A stretch of DNA of 45,157 nucleotides, from the NCBI GenBank assembly GCA_002345215.1, contig DDVH01000020.1, forward strand, positions 8,074 through 53,230, read 5' to 3'. This stretch comes from Anaerolineales bacterium UBA2317 (GTDB lineage: Bacteria; Chloroflexota; Anaerolineae; Anaerolineales; Villigracilaceae). A program made the position numbers and the translations under genes. Below are positions 7,198 to 14,951 of this stretch, in pieces. The notes below the pieces were generated by a model that was given only the letters and a program-made list of their open reading frames with translations, was not told where the DNA came from and did no database searches. The first letter of the stretch is position 1. Each line of letters starts with the position of its first letter.

Positions 7198-9714
7198 ATG
7201 CAACCGTCTTTAGAGAAACTACGTAAATTTTTTCGCCTTGAACATGAGAATAAATATCAAAATACCGCTGTCATAGGCGGGCTGGCTAGTATGCTAGATT
7301 ATTGGGAAGGGGAAGCACGAGCCGATTCAATTACCGAAGAAGTCATTCAAGCCGTTGTGGCGCGTTTGCGTTCGTATGAAAAATTAAGCCCCGAAGGGCG
7401 GGCTGAATCGTTAAAGGGATTATGGAAACGTATTGGCGAAACATATCCAGAGGCGAATCAAAAGCCAAAGGAGCAAAACCAAGTTCAACGTCAGGAACGA
7501 AGCGATGTTGTTGTTAAACAAGATTCAAATCAGCAGAATCAAAATCCAGTAAAACAAAATCAGAATCAAGCATATCAAAAACAAAAACAGAATCCTGCGC
7601 CACGTTCTGAATCAGTGGCGGGTGCCAAGCATAGCCAAACGCCGCCTGCATTTGATTCAAAGTTGACTGTGTTGCAAGGTGTTGGACCAAAAAATGCAGA
7701 GTCGTTGGCGAAGTTAGGCATGCAAACGTTAGGCGATATGTTGTATAACTATCCGCGCCGATATGAAGATTATTCTTTGTTGAAACCGATTCAAGCATTG
7801 ATGTTCAATGATGTGGTGACGGTGTTGGGTTCGGTGCAAAGTGTAACCAACAGACCGATTCGGGGCGGCAAACAAAATATTATCGAATTAATTATCAGTG
7901 ATGGCACGGGGTCATTGCGAATTTCTTTTTTCAATCAACCGTGGTTATTAAATCGTTTCAAAAAAGATGACATGATTTCTGTCTCTGGAAAAATTGACCA
8001 ATATCTTGGGCGGCTTGTAATGAACAGCCCTGATTGGGAATTTGTAGAGATGGAAAATTTACATACCAATCGCATTGTGCCGATTTATTCGCTCACTGAA
8101 CGCATTACACAAAAATGGTTGCGGAATCAAATGAAGCAAGTCATTTCGTATTGGGCGCCTGCTATGGTTGACCCATTGCCTGATGATTTGAAACGTGATG
8201 CGCGTTTGGTTTCGATGAGTGAGGCGATGACACAAATTCATTTTCCTGATTCGCAAGATAGACTCAAACTGGCGCGTGAACGTTTGGCATTTGATGAAAT
8301 TTTTTATTTGCAAATGGGTGTCTTACGACAAAAGAAAGATTGGAAATCTGTTGATGGCAGACGCTTCACTGTCTCTGATGAATGGCTGGGTGCGCGTGTG
8401 GCGGCATTACCTTTCACCCTTACATCTGCTCAGCAAACTGCGTTGGATGATATTCGCAAAGATTTAGATTCAGGTAAGCCAATGAATCGACTCATTCAAG
8501 GTGATGTAGGTTCGGGTAAAACTGTGGTTGCGGCGTTGGGTGCGAGCATGGTGGTGGCAAATGAATGTCAAGCCGCCATTATGGCTCCGACTTCGATTTT
8601 GGCAGAACAACATTATCGAAACTTTATCAGTTTGTTGACCGGCGAAAAAGGATTTTTAAATCACGATGAGATTCGGTTGTTGGTAAGTAGTACACCTGAA
8701 AAAGAAAAAGAAGAAATTCGTAATGGTCTTCAAAATGGATCAATAAAGATTTGCATTGGTACTCATGCAGTCATTGAACCTGATGTCAATTTCAAAGATT
8801 TGCAATTTGTTGTCATTGATGAACAACATCGCTTTGGTGTGGAACAACGTGCTGAGTTACGAAGCAAAGGTACAAATCCGCATTTATTGGTGATGACTGC
8901 GACACCGATTCCACGTTCGTTGGCATTGACGATGTTTGGCGATTTAGATATTTCTGTGATGAACGTCATGCCTGTAGGTAGGCAACCAATTGCAACGTAT
9001 GTGCTTCGTCCGCAAGAACGTGAGCGTGCGTATGCTTTGATTCGTTCACAAATCAAAAATGGAAATCAAGCATTTATCGTTTATCCATTGATTGATGAAA
9101 GTGAAAAGATAAATGTCCGCGCGGCGGTGGATGATTTTGAGACATTATCTAAAAATGTTTTTCCTGATTTGAAACTCGGTTTATTACACGGGCGGATGCG
9201 CCCGAGTGAAAAAGATGAAGTCATGTTGAAATTCCGCGATAAAGAATTTGATATTCTGGTTTCAACCACTGTCATTGAAGTGGGCGTAGATGTTCCCAAT
9301 TCAACTTTGATGTTAATCGAAGGTGCTGATCGATTCGGTTTAGCACAACTTCATCAACTGCGCGGACGAGTAGGACGTGGCTCTGTCGCTTCGACTTGTT
9401 TATTAATCCCCACGCGTGAAGATGCAACTGAAAATGAACGTCTGCAAGCGATGGCAACCACGAATGATGGTTTTGAATTAGCAGACTTAGATTTGAAATT
9501 ACGCGGTCCCGGCGAATTTTTAGGGACGCGTCAAGCAGGCTTTGCTTCATCATTGAAGATGGCGAGTATCACCGATGTAGCACTAATTGAAAAAGCAAGA
9601 AACCAAGCCCAAAATTTATTTGATAAAGACCCAGAATTAAATCAGCCTGAACATGCTTTGCTTGCAGAAGCATTTGAAAGATTCTGGAACGGCACAAAGA
9701 GTGATATTAGTTAG
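7198..9714 (+). CDS. recG: ATP-dependent DNA helicase RecG
   Basis: An 838-residue superfamily 2 helicase that reverses stalled replication forks and processes branched DNA. Order: an N-terminal helical extension (about 1-95), a glutamine-rich linker (about 90-145), a helix-hairpin-helix-like start LQGVGPKNAESLAKLG, the OB-fold wedge domain (about 190-300), then the helicase core with Walker A GDVGSGKT (near 435), DEQH box VIDEQHRFG, TATPIPRSLALTMFGDLD, and the C-terminal LLHGRMRPSEK, STTVIEVGVDVPN and QLRGRVGRG. The extension and Gln-rich linker are longer than in proteobacterial RecG. The first in-frame ATG is at 7180; I prefer 7198 because an extended -10-like TGATAAAAT lies at 7181-7189 and neither ATG has a clear Shine-Dalgarno site. 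Confidence 0.95.
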   Translation: MQPSLEKLRKFFRLEHENKYQNTAVIGGLASMLDYWEGEARADSITEEVIQAVVARLRSYEKLSPEGRAESLKGLWKRIGETYPEANQKPKEQNQVQRQERSDVVVKQDSNQQNQNPVKQNQNQAYQKQKQNPAPRSESVAGAKHSQTPPAFDSKLTVLQGVGPKNAESLAKLGMQTLGDMLYNYPRRYEDYSLLKPIQALMFNDVVTVLGSVQSVTNRPIRGGKQNIIELIISDGTGSLRISFFNQPWLLNRFKKDDMISVSGKIDQYLGRLVMNSPDWEFVEMENLHTNRIVPIYSLTERITQKWLRNQMKQVISYWAPAMVDPLPDDLKRDARLVSMSEAMTQIHFPDSQDRLKLARERLAFDEIFYLQMGVLRQKKDWKSVDGRRFTVSDEWLGARVAALPFTLTSAQQTALDDIRKDLDSGKPMNRLIQGDVGSGKTVVAALGASMVVANECQAAIMAPTSILAEQHYRNFISLLTGEKGFLNHDEIRLLVSSTPEKEKEEIRNGLQNGSIKICIGTHAVIEPDVNFKDLQFVVIDEQHRFGVEQRAELRSKGTNPHLLVMTATPIPRSLALTMFGDLDISVMNVMPVGRQPIATYVLRPQERERAYALIRSQIKNGNQAFIVYPLIDESEKINVRAAVDDFETLSKNVFPDLKLGLLHGRMRPSEKDEVMLKFRDKEFDILVSTTVIEVGVDVPNSTLMLIEGADRFGLAQLHQLRGRVGRGSVASTCLLIPTREDATENERLQAMATTNDGFELADLDLKLRGPGEFLGTRQAGFASSLKMASITDVALIEKARNQAQNLFDKDPELNQPEHALLAEAFERFWNGTKSDIS

Positions 9715-9721
9715 ATAAGTC

Positions 9722-9794
9722 TTAGTGGTCGAATAGGTCTAAACGGTCTAATTGGTCAGACCATTAAGACCTGTTAGACCTTTCAGACCTGTTC
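9722..9794. repeat. Palindromic array of 9-base units
   Basis: GGTC occurs at 9727, 9736, 9745 and 9754, exactly every 9 bases; its complement GACC then occurs at 9759, 9768, 9777 and 9786, again every 9 bases. The two halves form one long imperfect hairpin centred at 9758. It fills the recG-coaD gap and could act as a terminator-like structure, though no T-run follows. Confidence 0.8.
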
Positions 9795-9825
9795 GATTTT
9801 CAATCAAAAAGGATTATTCAAAAAT

Positions 9826-10344
9826 ATGGTTCGAGCCTTATTCCCCGGAACATTCGACCCCATTCACTACGGTCACATAGATATTGCTACCCGCGCCTCA
9901 AAACTGTTTGATGAGGTTGTCCTTGCTGTTTATGACAAGCCACTCAAAACATTATATTTTTCACCAGAAGAACGTATGGCATTAGTGAGTGAATCTTTTA
10001 CGAACAACCCCAAAATCAAAGTGACTGGTTACAGCGGTCTGACGATTGAATTTGCACAAAGAATCAATGCCCAAGTCATTGTGCGCGGACTGCGCGTATT
10101 TTCCGATTTTGAATTTGAATTCCGCATGGCGTTGGCAAATCAACGTTTAGCCAAAGATGCGGTTGAAACTGTGGCATTAATCACTGCTGAACAACATACA
10201 TTTCTTTCATCTACAACAGTGCGCGAGATTGCCACATTACATGGGGATGTCTCTAGCATGGTGCCACCACATGTCGAAAAAGCCCTCAAAGAAAAAGTAG
10301 CCCAAATGGGGGAACATTCCCCGCCTAATGCCCTGCGTGATTAA
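9826..10344 (+). CDS. coaD: Phosphopantetheine adenylyltransferase
   Basis: A 172-residue nucleotidyltransferase for the fourth step of coenzyme A synthesis: 4'-phosphopantetheine plus ATP gives dephospho-CoA. The N-terminal GTFDPIHYGHIDIATRA carries the T/HxGH ATP-binding motif. FSPEERMALV, VRGLRVFSDFEFEFRMALANQ and SSTTVREIA are family signatures in the right order. Length is slightly over the usual 160. AAAGGATT lies upstream as ribosome binding site. The coaD/coiled-coil gene pairing resembles the one in actinobacteria. Confidence 0.95.
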   Translation: MVRALFPGTFDPIHYGHIDIATRASKLFDEVVLAVYDKPLKTLYFSPEERMALVSESFTNNPKIKVTGYSGLTIEFAQRINAQVIVRGLRVFSDFEFEFRMALANQRLAKDAVETVALITAEQHTFLSSTTVREIATLHGDVSSMVPPHVEKALKEKVAQMGEHSPPNALRD

Positions 10345-10356
10345 TTTGTGCTAGTA

Positions 10357-10385
10357 TTGTTAATAATCCATTTTCGGAGTAAAAT
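10357..10385 (+). promoter_or_regulatory. Promoter for the SepIVA-like gene
   Basis: TTGTTA (10357-10362) and TAAAAT (10380-10385) are 17 bases apart, with the ATG 15 bases further on. The coiled-coil gene can therefore be transcribed apart from coaD. Confidence 0.55.
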
Positions 10386-10400
10386 TCTCGTACCTAGCCT

Positions 10401-10910
10401 ATGGACATTCTGCAACTGATAGACCGTCTCGAAGAACTCTTCAATGATGCGAAAGCAGTGCCTTTCACACATAACGTCATTGTGGATGAAGACCGCATGT
10501 TAGAACTGATTGACCAAATGCGCATCGCCATCCCTGATGAAGTGAAAAAAGCACAACAAGTTGTCGCTCAACGAGACCGCGTCATGGCACAAGCACAAGA
10601 AGAAGCCAATCGCACTGTACAACTCGCGCGTGATAAAGCCACAGAAATGGCACAAAAAGATATCATCACGCAAGAAGCACAACGCCGTGCCGAACAAATT
10701 CTCAGCCAAGCACGCGCCGAAGCCGAAGCCGTTCGCGCCGATGCAGATAACTACGTTCTCGAAACACTCATGCAATTGCAAGACCAAATTGCAAAGTTAA
10801 GCAATCAAGTCAACAACGGTATTCACATGGTGCAAGAAGACCAAATGCGCAAAGCCGCCATGTCACCTTCAAGTATTCCAGCCAATGCTACAGAAAAAGT
10901 TGAAAAATAA
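10401..10910 (+). CDS. SepIVA/DivIVA-like coiled-coil protein
   Basis: A 169-residue protein. Residues 1-55 (LIDRLEELFNDAKAVPFT, then LELIDQMRIAIPDEVKKAQ) resemble the N-terminal region of mycobacterial SepIVA, a DivIVA-like septation factor whose gene is also near coaD. Residues 55-125 form a highly charged coiled coil rich in AQAEEANR / QARAEAEAVRADADNY units, which automated pipelines often label ATP synthase subunit b. The C-terminal end (LQDQIAKLSNQVNNGIHMV) is another helix. No membrane segment is seen. It follows coaD with its own promoter and has a strong terminator. Likely role: a cytoplasmic scaffold for division or envelope growth; this rests on remembered family likeness and neighbourhood. 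Confidence 0.65.
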   Translation: MDILQLIDRLEELFNDAKAVPFTHNVIVDEDRMLELIDQMRIAIPDEVKKAQQVVAQRDRVMAQAQEEANRTVQLARDKATEMAQKDIITQEAQRRAEQILSQARAEAEAVRADADNYVLETLMQLQDQIAKLSNQVNNGIHMVQEDQMRKAAMSPSSIPANATEKVEK

Positions 10911-10940
10911 AAAAACTCCGCCATTCGGCGGAGTTTTTTT
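10911..10940. terminator. Strong bidirectional terminator
   Basis: AACTCCGCC (10914-10922) and GGCGGAGTT (10927-10935) form a nine-base stem with loop ATTC, an A-run on the left and seven T on the right. It serves the SepIVA-like gene and the convergent lysA, whose stop codon lies at its edge. Confidence 0.9.
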
Positions 10941-12231
10941 ATAACTTTACATCCCGCCTTAACAAATCATCCAAAGTTTCTCTCTTCTGAATTAATTTCG
11001 CTTCCCCATTTTCCAACATATACACAGCAGGCTTGCGCGCGCCATTGTAATTAGACGACATACTCAAATGATACGCGCCACTCATCGGCACTGCAATCAA
11101 ATCACCTGTTTTGAGTTTTGACATCGGCAAATCTTCAAAGATGACATCCCCTGATTCACAATACGGACCCGCAACTGAAATCACTTCGCTTCTTTCTTCG
11201 GTGACGCCTGATACTGCTAGGCAACTATATCTCGCCCCATACATCGCATAACGCGGATTATCCGCCATGCCACCATCTACTAGCACCCAAGTTTTGTTCT
11301 CACGTTTTTTAATTGCACCGACTCGATAAATCGCTACACCTGCACGTGCTACTAAACTTCTGCCGGGCTCCAAATGTAAATGGGGAAGAGATAGATTTCT
11401 TTTTTCACATCCTTCAATCACCGCTTCACAAATCCCTTTGACATAATGCTCAATTGATGGATGTGGCAATTCATCTTCATGATATGCCACACCCCAACCT
11501 CCGCCAGGGCAAAAATGCCATTCATCATCAAATCCGATTTCTTTAGCAATATCTAAAGCCAAATCAATAGCGGGGATTAATGGCTCAGGGTCTCGAAAGT
11601 TTGAACCTTGATGAAAATGCAAACCCTTCAAAGGCATTTTATTTTTTTTGCAAAACTCTGCAGCTTGAAGTATTTCTTCACGCGCCATCCCAAATTTGCT
11701 TTCGTGATGACCTGTTTGTGTGTGAGCATGATGGGTTGAAACAGTGACCCCGGGTAAAAGTCGAAGCCAAAGGTTAAGTGACGAGTGACGAGTGAATAGT
11801 TGAGTGATTCTTTCAAGTTCAGTTAAATTATCAACAACAATTGTGCCAGCATGTTGAATAGCAGATTTCAAATCGGCATCTGATTTGTTAACTCCATGTA
11901 CGAGGATATTTTCGCGTTTCACTTTTGCATTTAATGCAATATGAATTTCACCTTCACCTGTGCAATCGAGTGTTAAGTTGTGGAGTTGAGTCCATTGGGC
12001 GATGGCTGTGCAAAGGTAGGCTTTGCCTGCGTAGGTGACAGAAGCATGTGTCCCGTAGTAAGACGCGAGTGCATTTTTATATTCAGTTACAGATGAATCT
12101 AAAGTCGCTTTATCATAAATATATAGTGGAGTATTAAATTCATCTGCAAGATTTTTTAAATTAATTCTTGCAATGCTCAATTCATTATTTTCAATTTTTG
12201 TGGTGATGGGGAAGAGGTCAAGTCTTTTCAT
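10939..12231 (-). CDS. lysA: Diaminopimelate decarboxylase
   Basis: A 430-residue PLP enzyme of fold type III that turns meso-diaminopimelate into L-lysine. The PLP lysine is Lys70 in VTYAGKAYL. HFHQGSN, CPGGGWGVAY and EPGRSLVARAG form the PLP-phosphate and active-site loops; VDGGMADNPRYAMYGA and GPYCESGDVIFEDLP carry the substrate-binding residues of the other subunit. A heptamer repeat array (11777-11804) is read through in frame as about residues 143-152 (LFTRHSSLN), in a loop before LWLRLLPGV, apparently tolerated. Its ATG directly follows the TAA of the diguanylate cyclase gene, so translation may be coupled. Confidence 0.93.
   Translation of the reverse strand: MKRLDLFPITTKIENNELSIARINLKNLADEFNTPLYIYDKATLDSSVTEYKNALASYYGTHASVTYAGKAYLCTAIAQWTQLHNLTLDCTGEGEIHIALNAKVKRENILVHGVNKSDADLKSAIQHAGTIVVDNLTELERITQLFTRHSSLNLWLRLLPGVTVSTHHAHTQTGHHESKFGMAREEILQAAEFCKKNKMPLKGLHFHQGSNFRDPEPLIPAIDLALDIAKEIGFDDEWHFCPGGGWGVAYHEDELPHPSIEHYVKGICEAVIEGCEKRNLSLPHLHLEPGRSLVARAGVAIYRVGAIKKRENKTWVLVDGGMADNPRYAMYGARYSCLAVSGVTEERSEVISVAGPYCESGDVIFEDLPMSKLKTGDLIAVPMSGAYHLSMSSNYNGARKPAVYMLENGEAKLIQKRETLDDLLRRDVKL
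11777..11804. repeat. Heptamer array inside lysA
   Basis: Four 7-base units: AGTGACG, AGTGACG, AGTGAAT, AGTTGAG. The same period-7 style otherwise marks gene borders in this window; here it lies wholly within a reading frame and keeps it open. Confidence 0.75.
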
Positions 12232-13833
12232 TTATCTGGTATCGCTTGCTCGTTGGACTCTATTTTTACCTAAATGTTTGGCACGCAAGGCGGCATGGTC
12301 TGCGGCGATGAGCAGTTCATTATGGTTGGCGGCATCTTGCGGAAAAGTTGCCACGCCCATGCTAAGTGTGTAACCTGCTGAATCTTTTGGTGCGCCAATT
12401 TGCGCGGCTTCGTGCAAGCGTTTGGCAAAGTTGAGCGCGTTTTGTTCATTTGAATTGGAAAGGATGATGGCAAATTCGTCACCACCGTAACGTGCGGCAA
12501 TATCATATTTGCGTAAATTGTTTTTGATAATATCTGCCATGCCTTTCAAACGTGCATCACCTGCCGGGTGACCATAACTATCATTAAATTCTTTGAATCC
12601 ATCAATATCAAAAATAATGAGAGAGACATTCATGCCAAGTCTTTGAGCGCGTTCTACTTCGGCGGCGAGTGTTTCTTCAAACACATGGCGGTTTGATAAA
12701 CCTGTGACGGCATCTGTAGTTGCCATTTTTTTGATTTGTTCGTGTAAACGGGCATTATCAATGGCAATAGCAAGCGGACTAGCAATTGCTGTGAGTAGAT
12801 TTACATCCATTTGAGTTAACTTGCGAGAATGATTTGCTTCAATGTTTAATGTGCCAAGCACAAGGTCATCTTTTAATAGTGGAACACAAATTTCACTTGT
12901 GATGGCATGGTCTGCTCTCAGGAACATATCTTCCTGAGTTGTATCTTCAATAAATTGGACAGTCTTTGTGCGGATGGCACGTCCGCTTACACCTTGGCTG
13001 ATGTGAATTTTCTCAATTACCATTTCTTTTGGATAGCCCATCTCGGCGGCGAGTTGCAGATAATCTTCTTCTAAATAATAAATGCTGATATGAGTGTATC
13101 CAAACGCTTCTTTTAAAGCAGTGACAACTTGATTGGCGATTTTTTCTTTTTCTAATGAACTAGCAATCGTTCTGGATATATTTTGAATGATGGATAAGAC
13201 CCGCAAGTTTTCTTGTGTTTCGGCATATAAAGAGGCACGATGTAATGAAGCAGAAATATGTATCGCAAGCGTTTCTAGTGTTTTTATGTCTAGTTCATCA
13301 AAAGCATTTGGTTCTTTGCTTTCAACATATAGCACCCCAAATAAATTTTCACCTTTGAAGAGCGGCGTACAAATGGCTGAGCCAAAATGTTCAGCACTTG
13401 AAAAGTAGAATGGGTCTTTTGAAACATTGTCAGTAACGTATGTTTTGCGAATTTCAGCCGTGTGACCAATAATGCCATCTCCCATTTTTTGCTGATACCC
13501 CGGGTTGTAACCAAAATCTTCGGTGCCGGCAATAGCTACAACTTCTAACATATCTCCATCTACTACTTTGGAGATAGCAGAAATAGCATAGCCAAACCTT
13601 TGCGTAATGGCATCAATAGCGCGTTGTAAAATTTCTTTTTCTTCAAAACTGTCGGCGATGATTCTGCCGGCTTCTTCGAGCAAGCCGAGTTGTTGAGAGC
13701 GGCGTTGTTCGGCTCTCAGTAAGGCTTGTTCTTGAGCATTTTTCCAACGCGAAAATGCCAATGCTACAGCCCCAATCAGCAACACAGCTAAAGAGACGAA
13801 CGAAACTAAATATGCAGAAATACTGCTTTCCAT
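12232..13833 (-). CDS. Membrane-anchored GAF-GAF-GGDEF diguanylate cyclase
   Basis: A 533-residue protein with one N-terminal transmembrane helix (about 8-30), two GAF domains (about 55-200 and 215-365) and a C-terminal GGDEF domain (about 375-530). The active-site GGDEF is intact in RYGGDEFAIIL (near residue 450), and RKYD five residues earlier is the inhibitory RxxD site for product feedback. It should condense two GTP into cyclic di-GMP in response to a ligand bound by the GAF domains. The middle gene of an ftsB-like/GGDEF/lysA series; its stop abuts the lysA start. The signal sensed is unknown. Confidence 0.9.
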   Translation of the reverse strand: MESSISAYLVSFVSLAVLLIGAVALAFSRWKNAQEQALLRAEQRRSQQLGLLEEAGRIIADSFEEKEILQRAIDAITQRFGYAISAISKVVDGDMLEVVAIAGTEDFGYNPGYQQKMGDGIIGHTAEIRKTYVTDNVSKDPFYFSSAEHFGSAICTPLFKGENLFGVLYVESKEPNAFDELDIKTLETLAIHISASLHRASLYAETQENLRVLSIIQNISRTIASSLEKEKIANQVVTALKEAFGYTHISIYYLEEDYLQLAAEMGYPKEMVIEKIHISQGVSGRAIRTKTVQFIEDTTQEDMFLRADHAITSEICVPLLKDDLVLGTLNIEANHSRKLTQMDVNLLTAIASPLAIAIDNARLHEQIKKMATTDAVTGLSNRHVFEETLAAEVERAQRLGMNVSLIIFDIDGFKEFNDSYGHPAGDARLKGMADIIKNNLRKYDIAARYGGDEFAIILSNSNEQNALNFAKRLHEAAQIGAPKDSAGYTLSMGVATFPQDAANHNELLIAADHAALRAKHLGKNRVQRASDTR

Positions 13834-13848
13834 TTTGATTGATGAATC

Positions 13849-14226
13849 TTATTCGTCGAAGAATAACGTCCACCAAATTTCCCAGTTTTGCATCGGTGTT
13901 GGGGTTACTTCAGGGGTTGGCACAATGACTGGGTCACTGCCTGGCACGCCGAGTGGAATCACAGGTTGGTCGCCTTCTTGTATGTAATGCCCTTCGCTAC
14001 GCGCCCACTCTTCCACAGCCTCATCAGACCCTGCATAAGCAACTTGAGTTTGTAATGCAATTTGAGTTAGCATCGCTTCAGTTGCCATGGCTTGCACTTG
14101 TTCTCGTTGTTCGTTTAAGCGATTCAGTTCTTCTAAGCGTGAGTTAAATTCAATCACAAATAAAATCAAAATGAAAATACCTGCAAAGGTAAGCACGCGC
14201 CGAAAACTGATGGGAAACTTGAACAT
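13849..14226 (-). CDS. FtsB/DivIC-like septum formation initiator protein
   Basis: A 125-residue bitopic protein: short basic N-terminus, one transmembrane helix (about 10-28), a coiled coil (RLEELNRLNEQREQVQAMATEAMLTQ split over heptads, about 30-60), then the family end WARSEGHYIQEGDQPVIPLG and an extracytoplasmic proline/threonine-rich tail (PTPEVTPTP). FtsB/DivIC proteins form a complex with FtsL and FtsQ/DivIB at the division site. It heads an operon with the diguanylate cyclase and lysA. The tail is longer than usual. An apparent -10 box six bases before the ATG suggests a leaderless transcript. Confidence 0.8.
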   Translation of the reverse strand: MFKFPISFRRVLTFAGIFILILFVIEFNSRLEELNRLNEQREQVQAMATEAMLTQIALQTQVAYAGSDEAVEEWARSEGHYIQEGDQPVIPLGVPGSDPVIVPTPEVTPTPMQNWEIWWTLFFDE

Positions 14227-14232
14227 GACAAT

Positions 14233-14260
14233 ATCTTATCTTATTTTTTCGAGTTGACAA
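14233..14260 (-). promoter_or_regulatory. ftsB-like gene promoter, close to the start codon
   Basis: On the minus strand, TTGTCA (14260-14255) and TAAGAT (14238-14233) are 16 bases apart. Six bases then lead to the ATG at 14226, so the message is probably leaderless. The -35 overlaps a plus-strand TTGACA (14254-14259). Confidence 0.55.
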
Positions 14261-14270
14261 CCCTACCTGT

Positions 14271-14295
14271 GGTATACTCTGCCCCCGCAGAGTGT
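14271..14295 (+). promoter_or_regulatory. Possible rplI extended -10 and 5' hairpin
   Basis: TGGTATACT (14270-14278) fits an extended -10. ACTCTGC/GCAGAGT with four C between forms a hairpin that would start at the mRNA 5' end. The TTGACA upstream is only 13 bases away, too close to be its -35. The rplI ATG follows 50 bases later after AAAGGG. Confidence 0.4.
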
Positions 14296-14342
14296 TGTAC
14301 CCTTCACTTTGACATTCAAATGCCAGAAAGGGCTTAAACAAA

Positions 14343-14897
14343 ATGAAAGTATTATTAATTAAAGACGTATACAAATTGGGGCGCGCTGGGGATATTAAAA
14401 AAGTAGCCGATGGCTACGGGCGCAACTTCCTCTTGCCACAAGGTTTCGCAGTGCTTGCCACTGAAGGTGCCATGAAGCAAGTGGAAAAAATCAAATCACA
14501 AGCTGAAATTCGCCGTAATGCTCAAAACGAAGAACTCAAAGGCATTGCCGACCAAATCAAAGAACAAACTTTGATTTTCCCCGCCAAAGCAGGTGAAACC
14601 GGCAAACTCTATGGTTCTATCACTACCCAAGATATTGCCACCGCGCTTACAGAAAAAATTCGCTTTGAAGTAAAACGTCAACAAGTGGATACGCAACCAA
14701 TTCGCACATTGGGTGAATTTATTGCTCGCGTCCGCTTGACGATGGACTTGGTGCCAGAAGTCAAAATCATCGTCCACCGTGAAGGTGAAAGCATCGAAAC
14801 CGCAGTTGCACCTGTAGAAGAAGAACAAGCTGAAAAACCAAAGAAAAGCAAAAAAGCGGAATCAGCCGAAGAACCAGTTGCTGAAACAGCCGAATAA
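14343..14897 (+). CDS. rplI: 50S ribosomal protein L9
   Basis: A 184-residue protein. Its start (MKVLLIKDVYKLGRAGDIKKVADGYGRNFLLPQG, in sections) is the invariant L9 N-domain that binds 23S rRNA. A connecting helix (about 40-75) and the C-domain (GKLYGSITTQDIATAL, then a VPEVKIIVHRE-type end) follow. The last 35 residues are an extra charged tail rich in Glu, Lys and Ala (EEEQAEKPKKSKKAESAEEP), which typical L9 lacks. It stands at the head of the rplI-rodZ-rimO series and is followed by a small hairpin. Confidence 0.95.
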   Translation: MKVLLIKDVYKLGRAGDIKKVADGYGRNFLLPQGFAVLATEGAMKQVEKIKSQAEIRRNAQNEELKGIADQIKEQTLIFPAKAGETGKLYGSITTQDIATALTEKIRFEVKRQQVDTQPIRTLGEFIARVRLTMDLVPEVKIIVHREGESIETAVAPVEEEQAEKPKKSKKAESAEEPVAETAE

Positions 14898-14907
14898 AAA
14901 TGTAAGG

Positions 14908-14933
14908 ACATCACCGGCGTAAGTCGGTGATGT
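14908..14933. terminator. Hairpin after rplI, possible weak terminator
   Basis: ACATCACCG (14908-14916) and CGGTGATGT (14925-14933) form a perfect nine-base stem; only TTTGT follows, so termination may be partial. Confidence 0.5.
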
Positions 14934-14939
14934 TTGTAA

Positions 14940-14951
14940 TACAATATTTCC
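14940..14951 (+). promoter_or_regulatory. -10 box directly before the rodZ-like gene
   Basis: TACAAT (14940-14945) is followed by six bases and the ATG at 14952. No Shine-Dalgarno sequence is present. No good -35 is visible at 16-18 bases, so this is tentative. Confidence 0.4.

Noticed and set aside
14254..14278. TTGACA plus TATACT as an rplI promoter
   Set aside because: The spacing is 13 bases, too short for a sigma-70 promoter; an extended -10 alone is more likely.
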